Shown one piece after another: positions 18,769 to 28,021 of a stretch of 64,000 nt of DNA. The position numbers and the translations under genes were made by a program. The notes under the pieces are model-generated. The model did not search any database and was not told the DNA's origin. It saw only the letters and a program-made list of their open reading frames with translations. The DNA is from Clostridium caldaquaticum (GTDB lineage: Bacteria > Bacillota > Clostridia > Clostridiales > Clostridiaceae), in NCBI RefSeq assembly GCF_023806125.1, contig NZ_JAMSKT010000002.1:62001-126000 (forward strand). The letters are read 5' to 3'. Position 1 is the first letter of the stretch; every line of letters begins with the position of its first letter.

Positions 18769-19506
18769 GTGGACAAGGCCAACTTAATTTTAATTGTACT
18801 TTTAGGAAGTACTGTATCTTTAATGGGAACTATGATAGGAGCTTCTTTAGGAGTAGTTATTAAGAAACCTTCAGACAGATTGCTCGGAGCAATAATAGGT
18901 TTTGCAGGGGGGCTTATGCTTTCCATAGTAGTTTTTGATTTAATTCCTAGTGCCATGGAAAACTGGAATTTTATAGGAACTTTATTGTTTTGTCTCATTG
19001 GAATAATAACAATAATAATAATTGATACTAAAATTAATATAAGTCACAGTAGCTTTAGTGAAAACAAACACATAAAGGTTGCTTTTATGGCAGCACTAGG
19101 TCTTATGCTTCATAATCTTCCAGAAGGTGTTATTATGGGGTGTGGTTTTCTTGCAGGAGAAAGTCTTGGGCTAAAGATGAGTTTAATTATAGCTATACAT
19201 GATATCCCAGAAGGCATAGCAGTTTCTGCACCTCTTATGGTTTCTAATGTTAAGATATCCAAAATATTGCTTTATGCTTTCCTGACTGCATTTCCTACGG
19301 CTGTAGGTACATGGATAGGAGCTTATATAGGCAGTATTTCCCAAAATGTGCTTGGAGCTTGTCTTGCTTTTGCTTCAGGGATAATGATGTATGTGGTTTG
19401 TGGTGAGATGCTTCCAGAATCCAATAAGCTTTGGGATGGTATAACAAGCAGTATTGGTATATTGACTGGAATTATGCTTGGACTTATAATGACAAAGGTA
19501 CTTTAA
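18769..19506 (+). CDS. ZIP family metal transporter
   Basis: A 245-residue inner-membrane protein with about eight hydrophobic segments. The ZIP metal-path motifs are present: HNLPEGVIMG (about 108-117) and HDIPEGIAVS (about 143-152), the paired histidine, asparagine/aspartate and glutamate residues expected for zinc or related divalent ions. The start is GTG 18769 behind AGGAGTGAT. It stands between the prfA unit and ywlC. The precise metal cannot be told from sequence. Confidence 0.92.
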   Translation: MDKANLILIVLLGSTVSLMGTMIGASLGVVIKKPSDRLLGAIIGFAGGLMLSIVVFDLIPSAMENWNFIGTLLFCLIGIITIIIIDTKINISHSSFSENKHIKVAFMAALGLMLHNLPEGVIMGCGFLAGESLGLKMSLIIAIHDIPEGIAVSAPLMVSNVKISKILLYAFLTAFPTAVGTWIGAYIGSISQNVLGACLAFASGIMMYVVCGEMLPESNKLWDGITSSIGILTGIMLGLIMTKVL

Positions 19507-19537
19507 TTAATTTATAAATACCAAAGGGGTATGTAAG

Positions 19538-20587
19538 ATGAATACAAAAGTTGTTATGGTAGATATTAACAATATAGATAAGGATAGGATAGAAGAAGCA
19601 GGAAAAATTTTAAGAGAAGGAGGACTTGTAGCTTTTCCAACAGAAACAGTTTATGGTCTTGGAGCTAATGCTTTAGATGCAGAAGCTGTAAAAAAAATAT
19701 TTGTTGCAAAAGGAAGACCTCAGGACAATCCTCTTATAGTTCATGTAGCAGATTTCGATATAAAGCCTTTAGTTAAAGATGTACCAGAAATAGCTCATAA
19801 ACTTATGGAAAAGTTTTGGCCAGGACCATTAACGATAATACTTAATAAATCTGCTATAGTTCCAGAGATAACAAGTGCAAACCTTCCAAGTGTAGGTATT
19901 AGAATGCCTTCCAATATAATAGCAAGGGAGCTTATAAAGGCTGCAGGCGTACCTGTGGCGGCGCCTTCAGCAAATATATCTGGAAGACCAAGCCCTACAG
20001 AAGCTCAAAGGTGTATTGAAGATTTAGAAGGCAGAGTAGACTTAATACTTGGTGGAGGAAGTTGTCAGGTAGGGCTCGAATCTACTATAGTTGATTGTAC
20101 TGTTTATCCCCCTTGTGTATTAAGACCAGGTGGAATTACTTTAGAAATGCTTAGAGAAATAGAGCCTTCTATATACGTAGACCCTGCTATCATGCTAAAG
20201 CCAGAGGAGAATTTAAAGCCTAAAGCTCCTGGTATGAAATACAGGCACTATGCTCCAAAAGCTCCGCTTAAAATTATTGAGGGAGATTTGAAAAAAACTA
20301 TTGCAAAAATCAATGAAATAGTGCAAAATAATATAGATGAAAATAAGAAAGTTGGAATACTAGCTACAGATGAAAGTGTAGATAAGTATTCTAATGCTTT
20401 AGTCATATCTCTTGGAAGTAGACATAATATGAGAGAGATAGGGAAAAATCTTTTTGAAGCCTTAAGAAGTTTTGATGATGCTAAAGTAGATATAATATTA
20501 TCAGAGTCCTTTGAAGAAAATGAGTTTGGTGCCGCTGTCATGAACAGACTAAGAAAATCCGCTGGATTTGACATTATTAAGGTATAA
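19538..20587 (+). CDS. ywlC: L-threonylcarbamoyladenylate synthase (Sua5/YwlC type)
   Basis: Makes threonylcarbamoyl-AMP, the first step of t6A tRNA modification. The 349-residue protein has the YrdC domain (about 10-205; GGLVAFPTETVYGLGANA split around 28-45, and KGRPQDNPLIVHV near 62-74) followed by a Sua5 C-terminal domain, so it is the long form. The later-acting TsaB, TsaD and TsaE are also encoded in this window. It is followed after 18 bases by ywlE, the conserved ywlC-ywlE-rpiB-upp order. Confidence 0.95.
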   Translation: MNTKVVMVDINNIDKDRIEEAGKILREGGLVAFPTETVYGLGANALDAEAVKKIFVAKGRPQDNPLIVHVADFDIKPLVKDVPEIAHKLMEKFWPGPLTIILNKSAIVPEITSANLPSVGIRMPSNIIARELIKAAGVPVAAPSANISGRPSPTEAQRCIEDLEGRVDLILGGGSCQVGLESTIVDCTVYPPCVLRPGGITLEMLREIEPSIYVDPAIMLKPEENLKPKAPGMKYRHYAPKAPLKIIEGDLKKTIAKINEIVQNNIDENKKVGILATDESVDKYSNALVISLGSRHNMREIGKNLFEALRSFDDAKVDIILSESFEENEFGAAVMNRLRKSAGFDIIKV

Positions 20588-20605
20588 TGATTGGAGGTTA
20601 AGTGT

Positions 20606-21061
20606 ATGAAGATATTGTTTGTTTGTACAGGAAATACGTGCAGAAGCTGTATGGCTGAAGCTATATTCAATAAACTTTGTACACTTGATAATGTAGCAGC
20701 TATTTCCGCAGGGCTTGCAGTTGTAAAAAATAGTAAAACCTCTGTAAATTCAGCTGTTTTAGTTAAGGAAAATTTGGATACTGATATATCTGCAAGGGAA
20801 GCTGTACAGCTTACAGAGGATATGTTAAATAATTCTGATTTGGTATTAACAATGACTTCATATATGAAAGATATGCTTTTAAGTCAATTTTCACACATGA
20901 AAAATAAAATATACTCTTTAAATGAATATGTCGGCATAAAAGGGGACGTTTTAGACCCTTATGGCGGCGATAAAGCTGTTTATACTAAAACCTTTAATTC
21001 ATTAAAAAACAGTATAGTATTATTAATTGATAAATTAAAAGAAGGTAAAGGTACTCATTAG
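20606..21061 (+). CDS. ywlE: Low-molecular-weight phosphatase, probable protein-arginine phosphatase
   Basis: A 151-residue LMW-PTP-fold enzyme. The P-loop CTGNTCRS is at residues 7-14 and the general-acid aspartate is in LDPYGG (Asp117). The threonine right after the catalytic cysteine is the feature that in Bacillus YwlE favours phospho-arginine over phospho-tyrosine, so an arginine phosphatase acting on protein-arginine phosphorylation is likely (inference). ATG 20606 follows TTGGAGG; the TTG at 20591 is part of that site. A terminator overlaps its stop. Confidence 0.92.
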   Translation: MKILFVCTGNTCRSCMAEAIFNKLCTLDNVAAISAGLAVVKNSKTSVNSAVLVKENLDTDISAREAVQLTEDMLNNSDLVLTMTSYMKDMLLSQFSHMKNKIYSLNEYVGIKGDVLDPYGGDKAVYTKTFNSLKNSIVLLIDKLKEGKGTH

Positions 21062-21083
21062 TACTATTATCTTCTTTTTTTGT
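21037..21083 (+). terminator. Terminator overlapping the ywlE stop
   Basis: A long imperfect stem (21037-21055 with 21060-21078) ending in a run of seven T's. Confidence 0.8.
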
Positions 21084-21154
21084 AATAAAAAATTTCAAAT
21101 TATCAAACAATATTTAGGTTATCCTATAAATATTGAAGGCAAGGAGGAATTAAA

Positions 21155-21604
21155 TTGAAAATTGCAGTAGGAAGCGATCATGCTGGATTCTACTTAAAAA
21201 ATGAAATTATTAAGCACTTAGAGGATAAAGGATATGAGTTGAAGGATTTTGGTGCATTCACTGAAGCTTCCTGTGACTATCCTGATTATGCTGTAAAAGT
21301 TGCAGAAGAGGTTGCAGCTAAGAATTATGATTATGGTATTTTAATATGTGGTACAGGAATTGGAATCAGCATTGCAGCAAATAAAGTTCCAGGAATCAGA
21401 GCAGCTTTATGTAATGATACATTCAGTGCTCACGCTTCAAGAGAGCATAATGATGCAAATATATTAGCAATGGGAGCCAGAGTAATAGGCGGAGGTCTTG
21501 CACTTGATATAGTTGATACCTTTTTAAGTGCTAGTTTCATGGGAGATAAGCACTTGAGAAGAATAAATAAAATTAGTGATATTGAAAGTAAATATAAGAA
21601 ATAG
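21155..21604 (+). CDS. rpiB: Ribose-5-phosphate isomerase B
   Basis: Interconverts ribose-5-phosphate and ribulose-5-phosphate in the pentose phosphate pathway. The 149 residues include GSDHAGFYLK (about 6-15) and the catalytic cysteine region CGTGIGISIAANK (about 66-78). TTG 21155 is the start with AAGGAGG upstream. It precedes upp by 12 bases and supplies precursors of PRPP, which upp uses. Confidence 0.96.
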   Translation: MKIAVGSDHAGFYLKNEIIKHLEDKGYELKDFGAFTEASCDYPDYAVKVAEEVAAKNYDYGILICGTGIGISIAANKVPGIRAALCNDTFSAHASREHNDANILAMGARVIGGGLALDIVDTFLSASFMGDKHLRRINKISDIESKYKK

Positions 21605-21616
21605 GGGGAAATAGAT

Positions 21617-22246
21617 ATGAGTAAAGTGACACAAATAGCACATCCATTAATTTTACACAAATTAGCTTTTATAAGAGATAAAAATACTGGTTCTAAGGAT
21701 TTTAGAGAACTTGTTGAAGAAGTAGCTATGTTAATGGCTTATGAAGTTACTAGAGATTTAGAATTAGAAGAGGTAGAAATAGAAACTCCTATTTGTAAAA
21801 CAAAATGTAAAATGCTTGCTGGCAAAAAGATGGCTATTGTTCCAATATTGAGAGCTGGGCTTGGTATGGTAGATGGAATGTTAAGACTTATACCTGCAGC
21901 TAAGGTTGGACATATAGGTTTATACAGAGATGAAGTAACTTTAAAACCAGTTGAATACTTTTGTAAGCTTCCTCAGGATATTGGAGAAAGAGATGTAATA
22001 GTAACAGACCCAATGCTTGCAACAGGTGGATCAGCTGTAGATGCTATTACACTTCTTAAGAACAAAGGTGCTAAATATATAAGGCTTATGTGTTTAATAG
22101 CTGCTCCGGAAGGCATTAAAGCAGTTATGGATGCACATCCAGATGTTGATATATATATTGCTTCTGTAGATGAAAAATTAAATGAACATGGATACATAGT
22201 ACCAGGCTTAGGTGATGCAGGAGACAGACTTTTTGGAACTAAATAA
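21617..22246 (+). CDS. upp: Uracil phosphoribosyltransferase
   Basis: Salvages uracil with PRPP to give UMP. The 209-residue enzyme has the PRPP-binding motif [12 protein letters not shown] (about 128-139) and the uracil-binding C-terminus [17 protein letters not shown]. Start ATG with AGGGGGAA ribosome site. It is in an operon with rpiB and ends in a strong terminator. Confidence 0.97.
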   Translation: MSKVTQIAHPLILHKLAFIRDKNTGSKDFRELVEEVAMLMAYEVTRDLELEEVEIETPICKTKCKMLAGKKMAIVPILRAGLGMVDGMLRLIPAAKVGHIGLYRDEVTLKPVEYFCKLPQDIGERDVIVTDPMLATGGSAVDAITLLKNKGAKYIRLMCLIAAPEGIKAVMDAHPDVDIYIASVDEKLNEHGYIVPGLGDAGDRLFGTK

Positions 22247-22252
22247 CTTATG

Positions 22253-22287
22253 AAAGGATATAAGCACTGAGTCTTATATCCTTTTTA
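22253..22287 (+). terminator. Terminator after upp
   Basis: A 12-bp perfect stem (22253-22264 with 22273-22284) with a T-run. Confidence 0.92.
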
Positions 22288-22363
22288 TATATTTCATAAA
22301 TTAAATATTAATAGTATAATATATATTTGATTACAGGATTATAGTAATATCAGGAGGATTAAA

Positions 22364-23524
22364 ATGCAGAAGATTAAAGTTATAACTATATTTGGTACAA
22401 GACCTGAGGCTATAAAGATGGCTCCCCTTATAAAAGAATTAGAAAAAAGGGAAGAAATAGATTCTTTAGTCTGTGTTACAGCTCAGCACAGACAAATGCT
22501 TGATCAGGTTTTAGATTTATTTAATATAACTCCTAACTTTGATTTGAATATAATGCAAGCAAAGCAAAGCTTAACAGCTATTACTACAAGAGTATTAGAA
22601 GGACTGGAAGAAATATTTGAAGCAGAGAAACCTGATTTGATACTTGTGCACGGTGATACTACTACAACCTTTGCAGGTGCTTTAGCAGCTTTTTATAAGC
22701 AGATTAAAGTAGGGCATGTGGAAGCAGGACTTAGAACTTTTGATAAGTATTTTCCATTTCCGGAAGAGATGAATAGAAAATTGACTGGTGCTATTACAGA
22801 TTTTCATTTTGCACCTACTGTTGGTTCTAAAAATAATCTTTTAAAAGAAGGTCTAGATAAAAATAATATATTTGTAACAGGAAATACTGTAATTGATGCA
22901 ATGGATTATACAGTTGAAGAAAATTATAAATTTATAACTGAAGTTTTAAATACAATAGATTATAAAAATAAAAAGGTAATTATGGTTACTGCTCATAGGC
23001 GAGAAAATTGGGGAGATGGTATAGAAAACATATGTAAGGCTTTAAAGTATCTAGTAGAGACAAATAAAGACGTTGAACTAGTTTATCTTGTGCATTTGAA
23101 TCCTGTTGTAAAAGATACAGTTTATAAATATTTAGATGGATTGGATAGAGTACATCTGCTTCCACCTCTAGATACTAAAGAGACTCATAATCTTATGAAT
23201 AGATGTTTTATGGTTATGACAGATTCAGGAGGACTTCAGGAAGAAGCTCCACATTTGGGAAAACCAGTACTAGTTTTGAGAGATGTAACAGAAAGACCAG
23301 AAGCAGTTGAAGCTGGAACTGTAAAGCTTATTGGAACTAATAAGGAAAATATTATTAAAACTGCTGAAGTATTAATAAGAAATATAGATGAATACGAAAA
23401 GATGACAAAAGCAATAAATCCTTATGGTGATGGCAAGGCTTCTAAAAGGATAGTTGATGCTATACTTTATAGTTTTGGATATAAAAAACAGAGAGCTGAA
23501 GAATTTATTGGAAGCAATGAATAA
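22364..23524 (+). CDS. wecB: UDP-N-acetylglucosamine 2-epimerase (non-hydrolysing)
   Basis: Converts UDP-GlcNAc to UDP-ManNAc for teichoic acid and polysaccharide linkage units. The 386-residue GT-B-fold enzyme shows FGTRPEAIKMAP (about 9-20), HGDTTTTFAGALAA (about 94-107), VGHVEAGLRT and the C-terminal DSGGLQEEAP (about 286-295). In Bacillus (where it is mnaA/yvyH) and C. acetobutylicum it precedes the atp operon; here ywmB follows instead. Confidence 0.95.
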   Translation: MQKIKVITIFGTRPEAIKMAPLIKELEKREEIDSLVCVTAQHRQMLDQVLDLFNITPNFDLNIMQAKQSLTAITTRVLEGLEEIFEAEKPDLILVHGDTTTTFAGALAAFYKQIKVGHVEAGLRTFDKYFPFPEEMNRKLTGAITDFHFAPTVGSKNNLLKEGLDKNNIFVTGNTVIDAMDYTVEENYKFITEVLNTIDYKNKKVIMVTAHRRENWGDGIENICKALKYLVETNKDVELVYLVHLNPVVKDTVYKYLDGLDRVHLLPPLDTKETHNLMNRCFMVMTDSGGLQEEAPHLGKPVLVLRDVTERPEAVEAGTVKLIGTNKENIIKTAEVLIRNIDEYEKMTKAINPYGDGKASKRIVDAILYSFGYKKQRAEEFIGSNE

Positions 23525-23539
23525 TACTAGTATAGATTT

Positions 23540-23588
23540 ACACTTAAGTTTTTAATTTTTAATAATTAAAGACTTAGGTGTTTTTTAT
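23540..23588 (+). terminator. Terminator after wecB
   Basis: Outer arms 23540-23549 and 23572-23581 pair with one mismatch-level wobble, with an inner A/T hairpin and a following T6. Confidence 0.75.
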
Positions 23589-23695
23589 TTTATTGCATTT
23601 TTTTCACACTTTTCAGGAAATTTTATATATTAATAATATATTTAAAGAATAAAACAAATTGCAATTGTCAATAATCAAAAGAGAAACATAGGGGG

Positions 23696-23785
23696 CATAA
23701 CAATTGATAATTGTTATGTGCTTATAAGGAATACGGAGGGCATAACAATTAATAATTGTTATGTGCTTATAAGGAATACGGAGGG
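23696..23785 (+). repeat. Tandem 45-bp duplication, each unit with a 10-bp palindrome and a ribosome site
   Basis: Units 23696-23740 and 23741-23785 differ at one base only (23706 versus 23751). Each begins with the inverted repeat CATAACAATT-N3-AATTGTTATG and ends with GGAGGG. The second GGAGGG serves as ribosome site for ywmB; the first one lies 45 bases upstream with no ATG after it. The palindromes could be an operator or an RNA hairpin in the ywmB leader. Confidence 0.9.
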
Positions 23786-23789
23786 GAAA

Positions 23790-24479
23790 ATGATAAAAAA
23801 AATATTTATACTGTCAATAATTTTAATAATGGGGCTTGGATACTTTAACACCACTTTTTCATTTGCAAAAAAAAATGTAGATTTATTTGATGAAATTATA
23901 AAAATTACAGAAGCTACACCGATTGAATATGGTGTAAGGACTTGTATTGAGACTAAGAAAGATAGTGAAACATATTCTTTAGAGATTTTAAGAAAGTTAA
24001 ATATAGAATTATCTAGTACAAATATTATAAAAGATAACAATATTTATTGTGTAGAATTTAATAATAGCGAACTTAATGGCTATGTAGAAAGTATAAGTTA
24101 TAAAAATTATAATGTTGTAACAATTAATATAGTAAAAAAAGATAGTAAAAATGGACTTTCTCAGCTTAAAGCTTTATTTGAAAAAGCACTAGAGGAAGAG
24201 GATAAAGAAATTAAATATTTTCAATATTTAAAAGCAGCAATTCCAAGTAATAACATATCCAGAACTAATGAAGAAATTGCAGAACTTCTCAAAAGAGAAA
24301 ATGCTTTAAATATTGATACTATTGAACTTGAAAATGGTTATAGTACAGTTGCTTACACAAAAAGATATCCTATTATGAAAAACAATGGGAAATATATGGA
24401 TTTTAACTATGCGGTATGCAGTTATAGTTCTGGTAATTATATTATAATCGGAACACCAATAATTATCACAACATATTAG
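23790..24479 (+). CDS. ywmB: YwmB family protein (DUF1779/TATA-box-binding-like)
   Basis: A 229-residue exported protein: signal peptide [18 protein letters not shown] onward (cleavage probably near residue 25 after FSFA), then a mixed alpha/beta domain. Assignment to YwmB rests on the exported layout, size and its place just before murA and spoIID, as in Bacillus; function is unknown. The ATG at 23790 is used, eight bases after GGAGGGG. The frame stays open upstream through the 45-bp duplication from GTG 23718, but that extension would hide the signal peptide. Only a 23-base gap separates it from murA. Confidence 0.8.
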   Translation: MIKKIFILSIILIMGLGYFNTTFSFAKKNVDLFDEIIKITEATPIEYGVRTCIETKKDSETYSLEILRKLNIELSSTNIIKDNNIYCVEFNNSELNGYVESISYKNYNVVTINIVKKDSKNGLSQLKALFEKALEEEDKEIKYFQYLKAAIPSNNISRTNEEIAELLKRENALNIDTIELENGYSTVAYTKRYPIMKNNGKYMDFNYAVCSYSSGNYIIIGTPIIITTY

Positions 24480-24502
24480 TGAGAATGAAATGGGGGATAT
24501 TA

Positions 24503-25762
24503 ATGGAAAAAATAGTGGTAAAAGGCGGGAATAAATTAAGTGGTTCCGTAAATATCAGTGCAGCAAAAAATTCTGTACTTCCAATAATTGCAGCAAGTAT
24601 ATTAAGTGGAGGTAAATGCGTAATAAAAAATGCTCCTATGCTTGAAGACGTATTTGTTATAAATGAAGTTTTAAAAACTGTGTCTGCTGATATAAATATA
24701 GATAAGGAAAATAACAGGATAATTATTGATACTTCTAAATTAAGCTATGGAGAACCTTCAGGAGAGCTGGTTAGAAAAATGAGAGCTTCTTTTTTAGTTA
24801 TGGGGCCAATGATAGCGAGATTTGGGAGATTTAAAATATCACTTCCTGGAGGTTGTAACATAGGAACACGTCCAATAGACTTACACCTTAAAGGATTTAC
24901 AGCTCTTGGTGCTGATGTCAGCATAGGTCATGGATATGTAGAGGCTTCTACCAGAAAATTAATAGGAAATAAAATATATTTAGATTTTCCATCAGTTGGA
25001 GCTACAGAAAATATCATGATGGCAGCGGTATTGGCGGAGGGAGAAACAATTATAGAAAATGCTGCAGCTGAGCCTGAAATAGAGGATTTGGCAAGATTTT
25101 TAAATGCTATGGGAGCTGAAATAACAGGGGCAGGTACGGATACTATAAAGATTACAGGAGTAAAAAACTTAAAAGGAACTACGCATAAACCAATTTATGA
25201 TAGAATAGAGGCGGGAACTTTTATGGTTGCTGCAGCTATTACAAAAAGTAAAATAAGAATTTGTGGAGTTAATGAGGAACATTTAAAACCTATTATTGCA
25301 AAACTTACAGAAATGGGAGTCTCCTTAGAAATTGAGGGAGATTCTATCATTGTTGATGGTAGCAGAGAATTGAGGCCTGTAGATATAAAAACTATGCCAT
25401 ATCCAGGTTTTCCCACTGATATGCAGGCACAGATGATGAGTTTATTATGTACGGTAAAGGGTACAGGAGTAATAACAGAGACAATATTTGAAAACAGGTT
25501 TATGCATGCTCAAGAGCTGAAAAGAATGGGAGCCAATATAAAGATTGATGGCAGAACTGCAGTTATTGAGGGAGTAGAAAGATTATCAGGCTCCGAAGTT
25601 AAAGCTACGGATTTAAGAGCTGGAGCAGCATTAATACTAGCAGGACTTTCTGCCGAAGGTATTACAGAAATTGGGGATTTATACCACATTGACAGAGGAT
25701 ATGTAAATATAGAAAATAAATTTAAAGGTTTAGGTGCAGATATCGAGAGAATAAACTATTAG
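24503..25762 (+). CDS. murA: UDP-N-acetylglucosamine 1-carboxyvinyltransferase
   Basis: First committed step of peptidoglycan synthesis: adds enolpyruvate from PEP to UDP-GlcNAc. The 419-residue protein has the N-terminal [18 protein letters not shown] (7-24) and the active-site Cys118 in [13 protein letters not shown], so it should be fosfomycin-sensitive in principle. ATG 24503 follows TGGGGGAT; upstream in-frame ATGs lack spacing. Located between ywmB and spoIID, this corresponds to the Bacillus murAB position. Confidence 0.96.
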   Translation: MEKIVVKGGNKLSGSVNISAAKNSVLPIIAASILSGGKCVIKNAPMLEDVFVINEVLKTVSADINIDKENNRIIIDTSKLSYGEPSGELVRKMRASFLVMGPMIARFGRFKISLPGGCNIGTRPIDLHLKGFTALGADVSIGHGYVEASTRKLIGNKIYLDFPSVGATENIMMAAVLAEGETIIENAAAEPEIEDLARFLNAMGAEITGAGTDTIKITGVKNLKGTTHKPIYDRIEAGTFMVAAAITKSKIRICGVNEEHLKPIIAKLTEMGVSLEIEGDSIIVDGSRELRPVDIKTMPYPGFPTDMQAQMMSLLCTVKGTGVITETIFENRFMHAQELKRMGANIKIDGRTAVIEGVERLSGSEVKATDLRAGAALILAGLSAEGITEIGDLYHIDRGYVNIENKFKGLGADIERINY

Positions 25763-25771
25763 TATTATTTT

Positions 25772-25799
25772 GAGAGCTGGTATAAATCAGCTCTTTTTT
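25772..25799 (+). terminator. Terminator after murA
   Basis: An 8-bp perfect stem (25772-25779 with 25788-25795) followed by T's. Confidence 0.88.
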
Positions 25800-25893
25800 A
25801 TTTAGAAAGTGTAATAATTAATATATTCCCCTAATAGACTTATAGTAAGTAAATTTTGCTAATGAAAAACTTAACTAAAGAGGGGGGAGTGTT

Positions 25894-26940
25894 ATGCAGA
25901 GAATTTTTGTTATAGTACCGTTAAAAAGAATATTTTTATTTATATTTATAGCTATAACATTTATTATAGCTCTTTCTATTTTTATGGTAGGTATAGGTAA
26001 TAAGACGGGAGAAATAAAACAGTATAACTTGAATAATAATGATATATTAGTGAAAGATATTAAAAAAATACCAAAAGTAAAGGTATATATGGAAAAGGAA
26101 GATAAAATAGTAGAAATGGATTTAGAAGAATATGTAAGAGGTGTTGTAAGTGCTGAAATGCCAGCAGAATTCAATATTGAAGCCTTAAAAGCTCAGGCGG
26201 TAGCAGCAAGAACTTATGTATTATCTCGAATGAAGGAGTTAGGAGGGAGCGGATGTTCTATAGGAAAAGGAGCAGATGTTTGTGATACCGTACATTGTCA
26301 AGCTTATTTAAGCAAAGAGGAAAGATTTAATTCTTGGGCTCAGAAGTCTGCAGCTGAATATTGGGGTAAGATAACAGAGGCAGTAAATGAAACAGCTGGA
26401 CAAGTCTTAACCTATGACGGAAAACTTGTTACAAGTCCTTTATATTTTGCTATAAGTAGTGGAAAGACGGAAAATGCAGCCGAAGTGTTTTCAGGAAACA
26501 CTCCATACTTAAGAAGTGTAGATAGTTCTTGGGATAAAACTGTGAAAAATTATCAAGCTATAACTTCTTTTACATATACTAATCTTGCAAATTTAATAAA
26601 TGATAAATACCCTGAATCTAAAGTTTCTTCAAAGAAACTGAAAAGTCAAATTAGTATAGTTGAAAGAACCTCAGGCGGAGGGAGTGTTAAAAAGATTAAA
26701 ATTGGTAACATTACAATAACTGGTATGGAATTCAGGCAAATGCTTAATTTAAGATCATCAAATTTTCAAATAGAATTCGGATTAAATGCAGTTAAAATTA
26801 CATGCTTAGGATATGGTCATGGTGTAGGTATGAGTCAATGGGGAGCTGCAGCTATGGCTAAGAATGGAAGTAAATATGATGAGATTTTAACTCATTATTA
26901 TCAGGGTGTAAAGATTGAAAAAATAGATAATATAAAATAA
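25894..26940 (+). CDS. spoIID: Stage II sporulation protein D (lytic transglycosylase)
   Basis: Part of the SpoIIDMP machine that removes septal peptidoglycan during engulfment; SpoIID strips glycan cross-strands after stem-peptide removal. The 348-residue protein has one N-terminal membrane anchor (about 10-32), then the SpoIID domain with catalytic Glu88 in VSAEMPAEF and the following LKAQAVAARTYVLS, and the C-terminal GYGHGVGMSQWGAAAMA. GAGGGGGGAG precedes the ATG. It has its own terminator and a probable mother-cell promoter that I could not define. Confidence 0.95.
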   Translation: MQRIFVIVPLKRIFLFIFIAITFIIALSIFMVGIGNKTGEIKQYNLNNNDILVKDIKKIPKVKVYMEKEDKIVEMDLEEYVRGVVSAEMPAEFNIEALKAQAVAARTYVLSRMKELGGSGCSIGKGADVCDTVHCQAYLSKEERFNSWAQKSAAEYWGKITEAVNETAGQVLTYDGKLVTSPLYFAISSGKTENAAEVFSGNTPYLRSVDSSWDKTVKNYQAITSFTYTNLANLINDKYPESKVSSKKLKSQISIVERTSGGGSVKKIKIGNITITGMEFRQMLNLRSSNFQIEFGLNAVKITCLGYGHGVGMSQWGAAAMAKNGSKYDEILTHYYQGVKIEKIDNIK

Positions 26941-26942
26941 AA

Positions 26943-26981
26943 AAATAAGACATATCTAAGGATATGTCTTATTTTTTTTTT
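26943..26981 (+). terminator. Terminator after spoIID
   Basis: A 14-bp perfect stem (26943-26956 with 26961-26974) with a long T-run. Confidence 0.93.
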
Positions 26982-27093
26982 ACAAAATTAGTCAAAGTTA
27001 TGTCAAAATATGAGGAAAAATGTAGTAAATATTTTTAATAAAATATGTATTATTTGCTAAGCTCTGGACAAACTACAAAAAGGAGGTGTTTGT

Positions 27094-27843
27094 ATGGATA
27101 AAAAATTTTTCAGCAAAACGTCAAACTTTTTTAGAAAGGAAGGCTTCTACGTAATACTCTTTGTTTGCTTATGTGTAGTGGCTACAGTAGCAGCAGTGAC
27201 CTCAAGGTCAGCTAAATCACCTGTTAAGCCGCCAGAAGTTCAAGAGGAAGCAAAAGTAGATACAAAAGGATCAGCAGTAGCAGTACAGCAGCCTACAGAA
27301 GAAATTAATAATGCTCTTCAAGTAAAGGATAGTACTAAATCAACAACCAATACTGCAAGTAAAACAACTACTAGTTCTACTTCAAATAGTAAAACTGCTG
27401 CTGTATCTAAATCTGTAGATACTAATTTTGCTAAACCTGTTGAAGGAACGTTAGCGAGAGCTTACTCTGAAGATCCAGTATGGTCTGATAGTACTGAAAC
27501 TTATAGACCTAACTTTGGTATCGACATAAAAGCTGATTTAGGCAAAGAAGTAGTAGCAGTTTTAGATGGCAAGGTAGTAGAAGTTGGCGAAAATGAAGAT
27601 GGCTATGGCAAGCAAGTAGTTATAGATCATCAAAATGGTTTGAAGACTGTATATGCTAACTTAGACTCAAATATTCCAGTTACTGTAGGTAAGACTGTTA
27701 AAAAAGGAACAGTAATAGGTAAAATTGGAAATACAAGTTTAAGAACTTCACACGAAACGTATGGCAGTCACTTACACTTTGAAGTATTCAAAGGTAATGA
27801 ACAAGTTGATCCAGCAAAATATGTAAAATACAGTACAAAATAG
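27094..27843 (+). CDS. spoIIQ: SpoIIQ-like M23/LytM domain protein
   Basis: A 249-residue forespore membrane protein: basic N-terminus, one membrane span (about 18-38), a Ser/Thr-rich linker (45-110), and a LytM/M23 domain (about 115-245). SpoIIQ binds SpoIIIAH across the septum to form the feeding channel. The metal motif is degenerate: where active M23 enzymes have H-x-G-x-D, this reads N140-F-G-I-D144, while the HLH motif is kept (H226, H228). Thus peptidase activity is doubtful. AAAAAGGAGGTG precedes the ATG. Its place between spoIID and spoIIID matches the conserved cluster. Confidence 0.9.
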   Translation: MDKKFFSKTSNFFRKEGFYVILFVCLCVVATVAAVTSRSAKSPVKPPEVQEEAKVDTKGSAVAVQQPTEEINNALQVKDSTKSTTNTASKTTTSSTSNSKTAAVSKSVDTNFAKPVEGTLARAYSEDPVWSDSTETYRPNFGIDIKADLGKEVVAVLDGKVVEVGENEDGYGKQVVIDHQNGLKTVYANLDSNIPVTVGKTVKKGTVIGKIGNTSLRTSHETYGSHLHFEVFKGNEQVDPAKYVKYSTK

Positions 27844-27870
27844 CTGGAGATAAACTACTCAATTTTAAAT

Positions 27871-27891
27871 GCAGAAAAGTTTATTTTCTGC
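27871..27891 (+). terminator. Hairpin after spoIIQ, weak terminator
   Basis: An 8-bp perfect stem (27871-27878 with 27884-27891) but no T-run behind it. Confidence 0.4.
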
Positions 27892-27919
27892 AAATAATAT
27901 AAATTCCTAATGCTTTTAC

Positions 27920-27957
27920 TTAGCCATTTTCCGAAATATTTATCGGAAAATGGCTAA
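27920..27957. other. Strong 15-bp inverted repeat upstream of spoIIID
   Basis: Arms 27920-27934 and 27943-27957 are perfectly complementary with an 8-base loop. There is no T-run on either side, so a simple intrinsic terminator is unlikely; it may be a regulatory site or RNA structure. Confidence 0.6.
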
Positions 27958-28021
27958 TGAAAGTAATTTAAAAAATTATAAATGCATATTTATAATATAG
28001 AAGGGTTAAGGAGGTAGCACT

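Noticed and set aside
23718-23789. In-frame GTG extension of ywmB through the tandem repeat
   Set aside because: It would bury the signal peptide, and the good ribosome site lies just before ATG 23790.
27047-27074. Possible sigma-F promoter of spoIIQ (GTATT, 14 bases, GGACAAACT)
   Set aside because: The -10 fits the pattern, but the start site would fall almost on the ribosome site, leaving hardly any leader; not firm enough to list.
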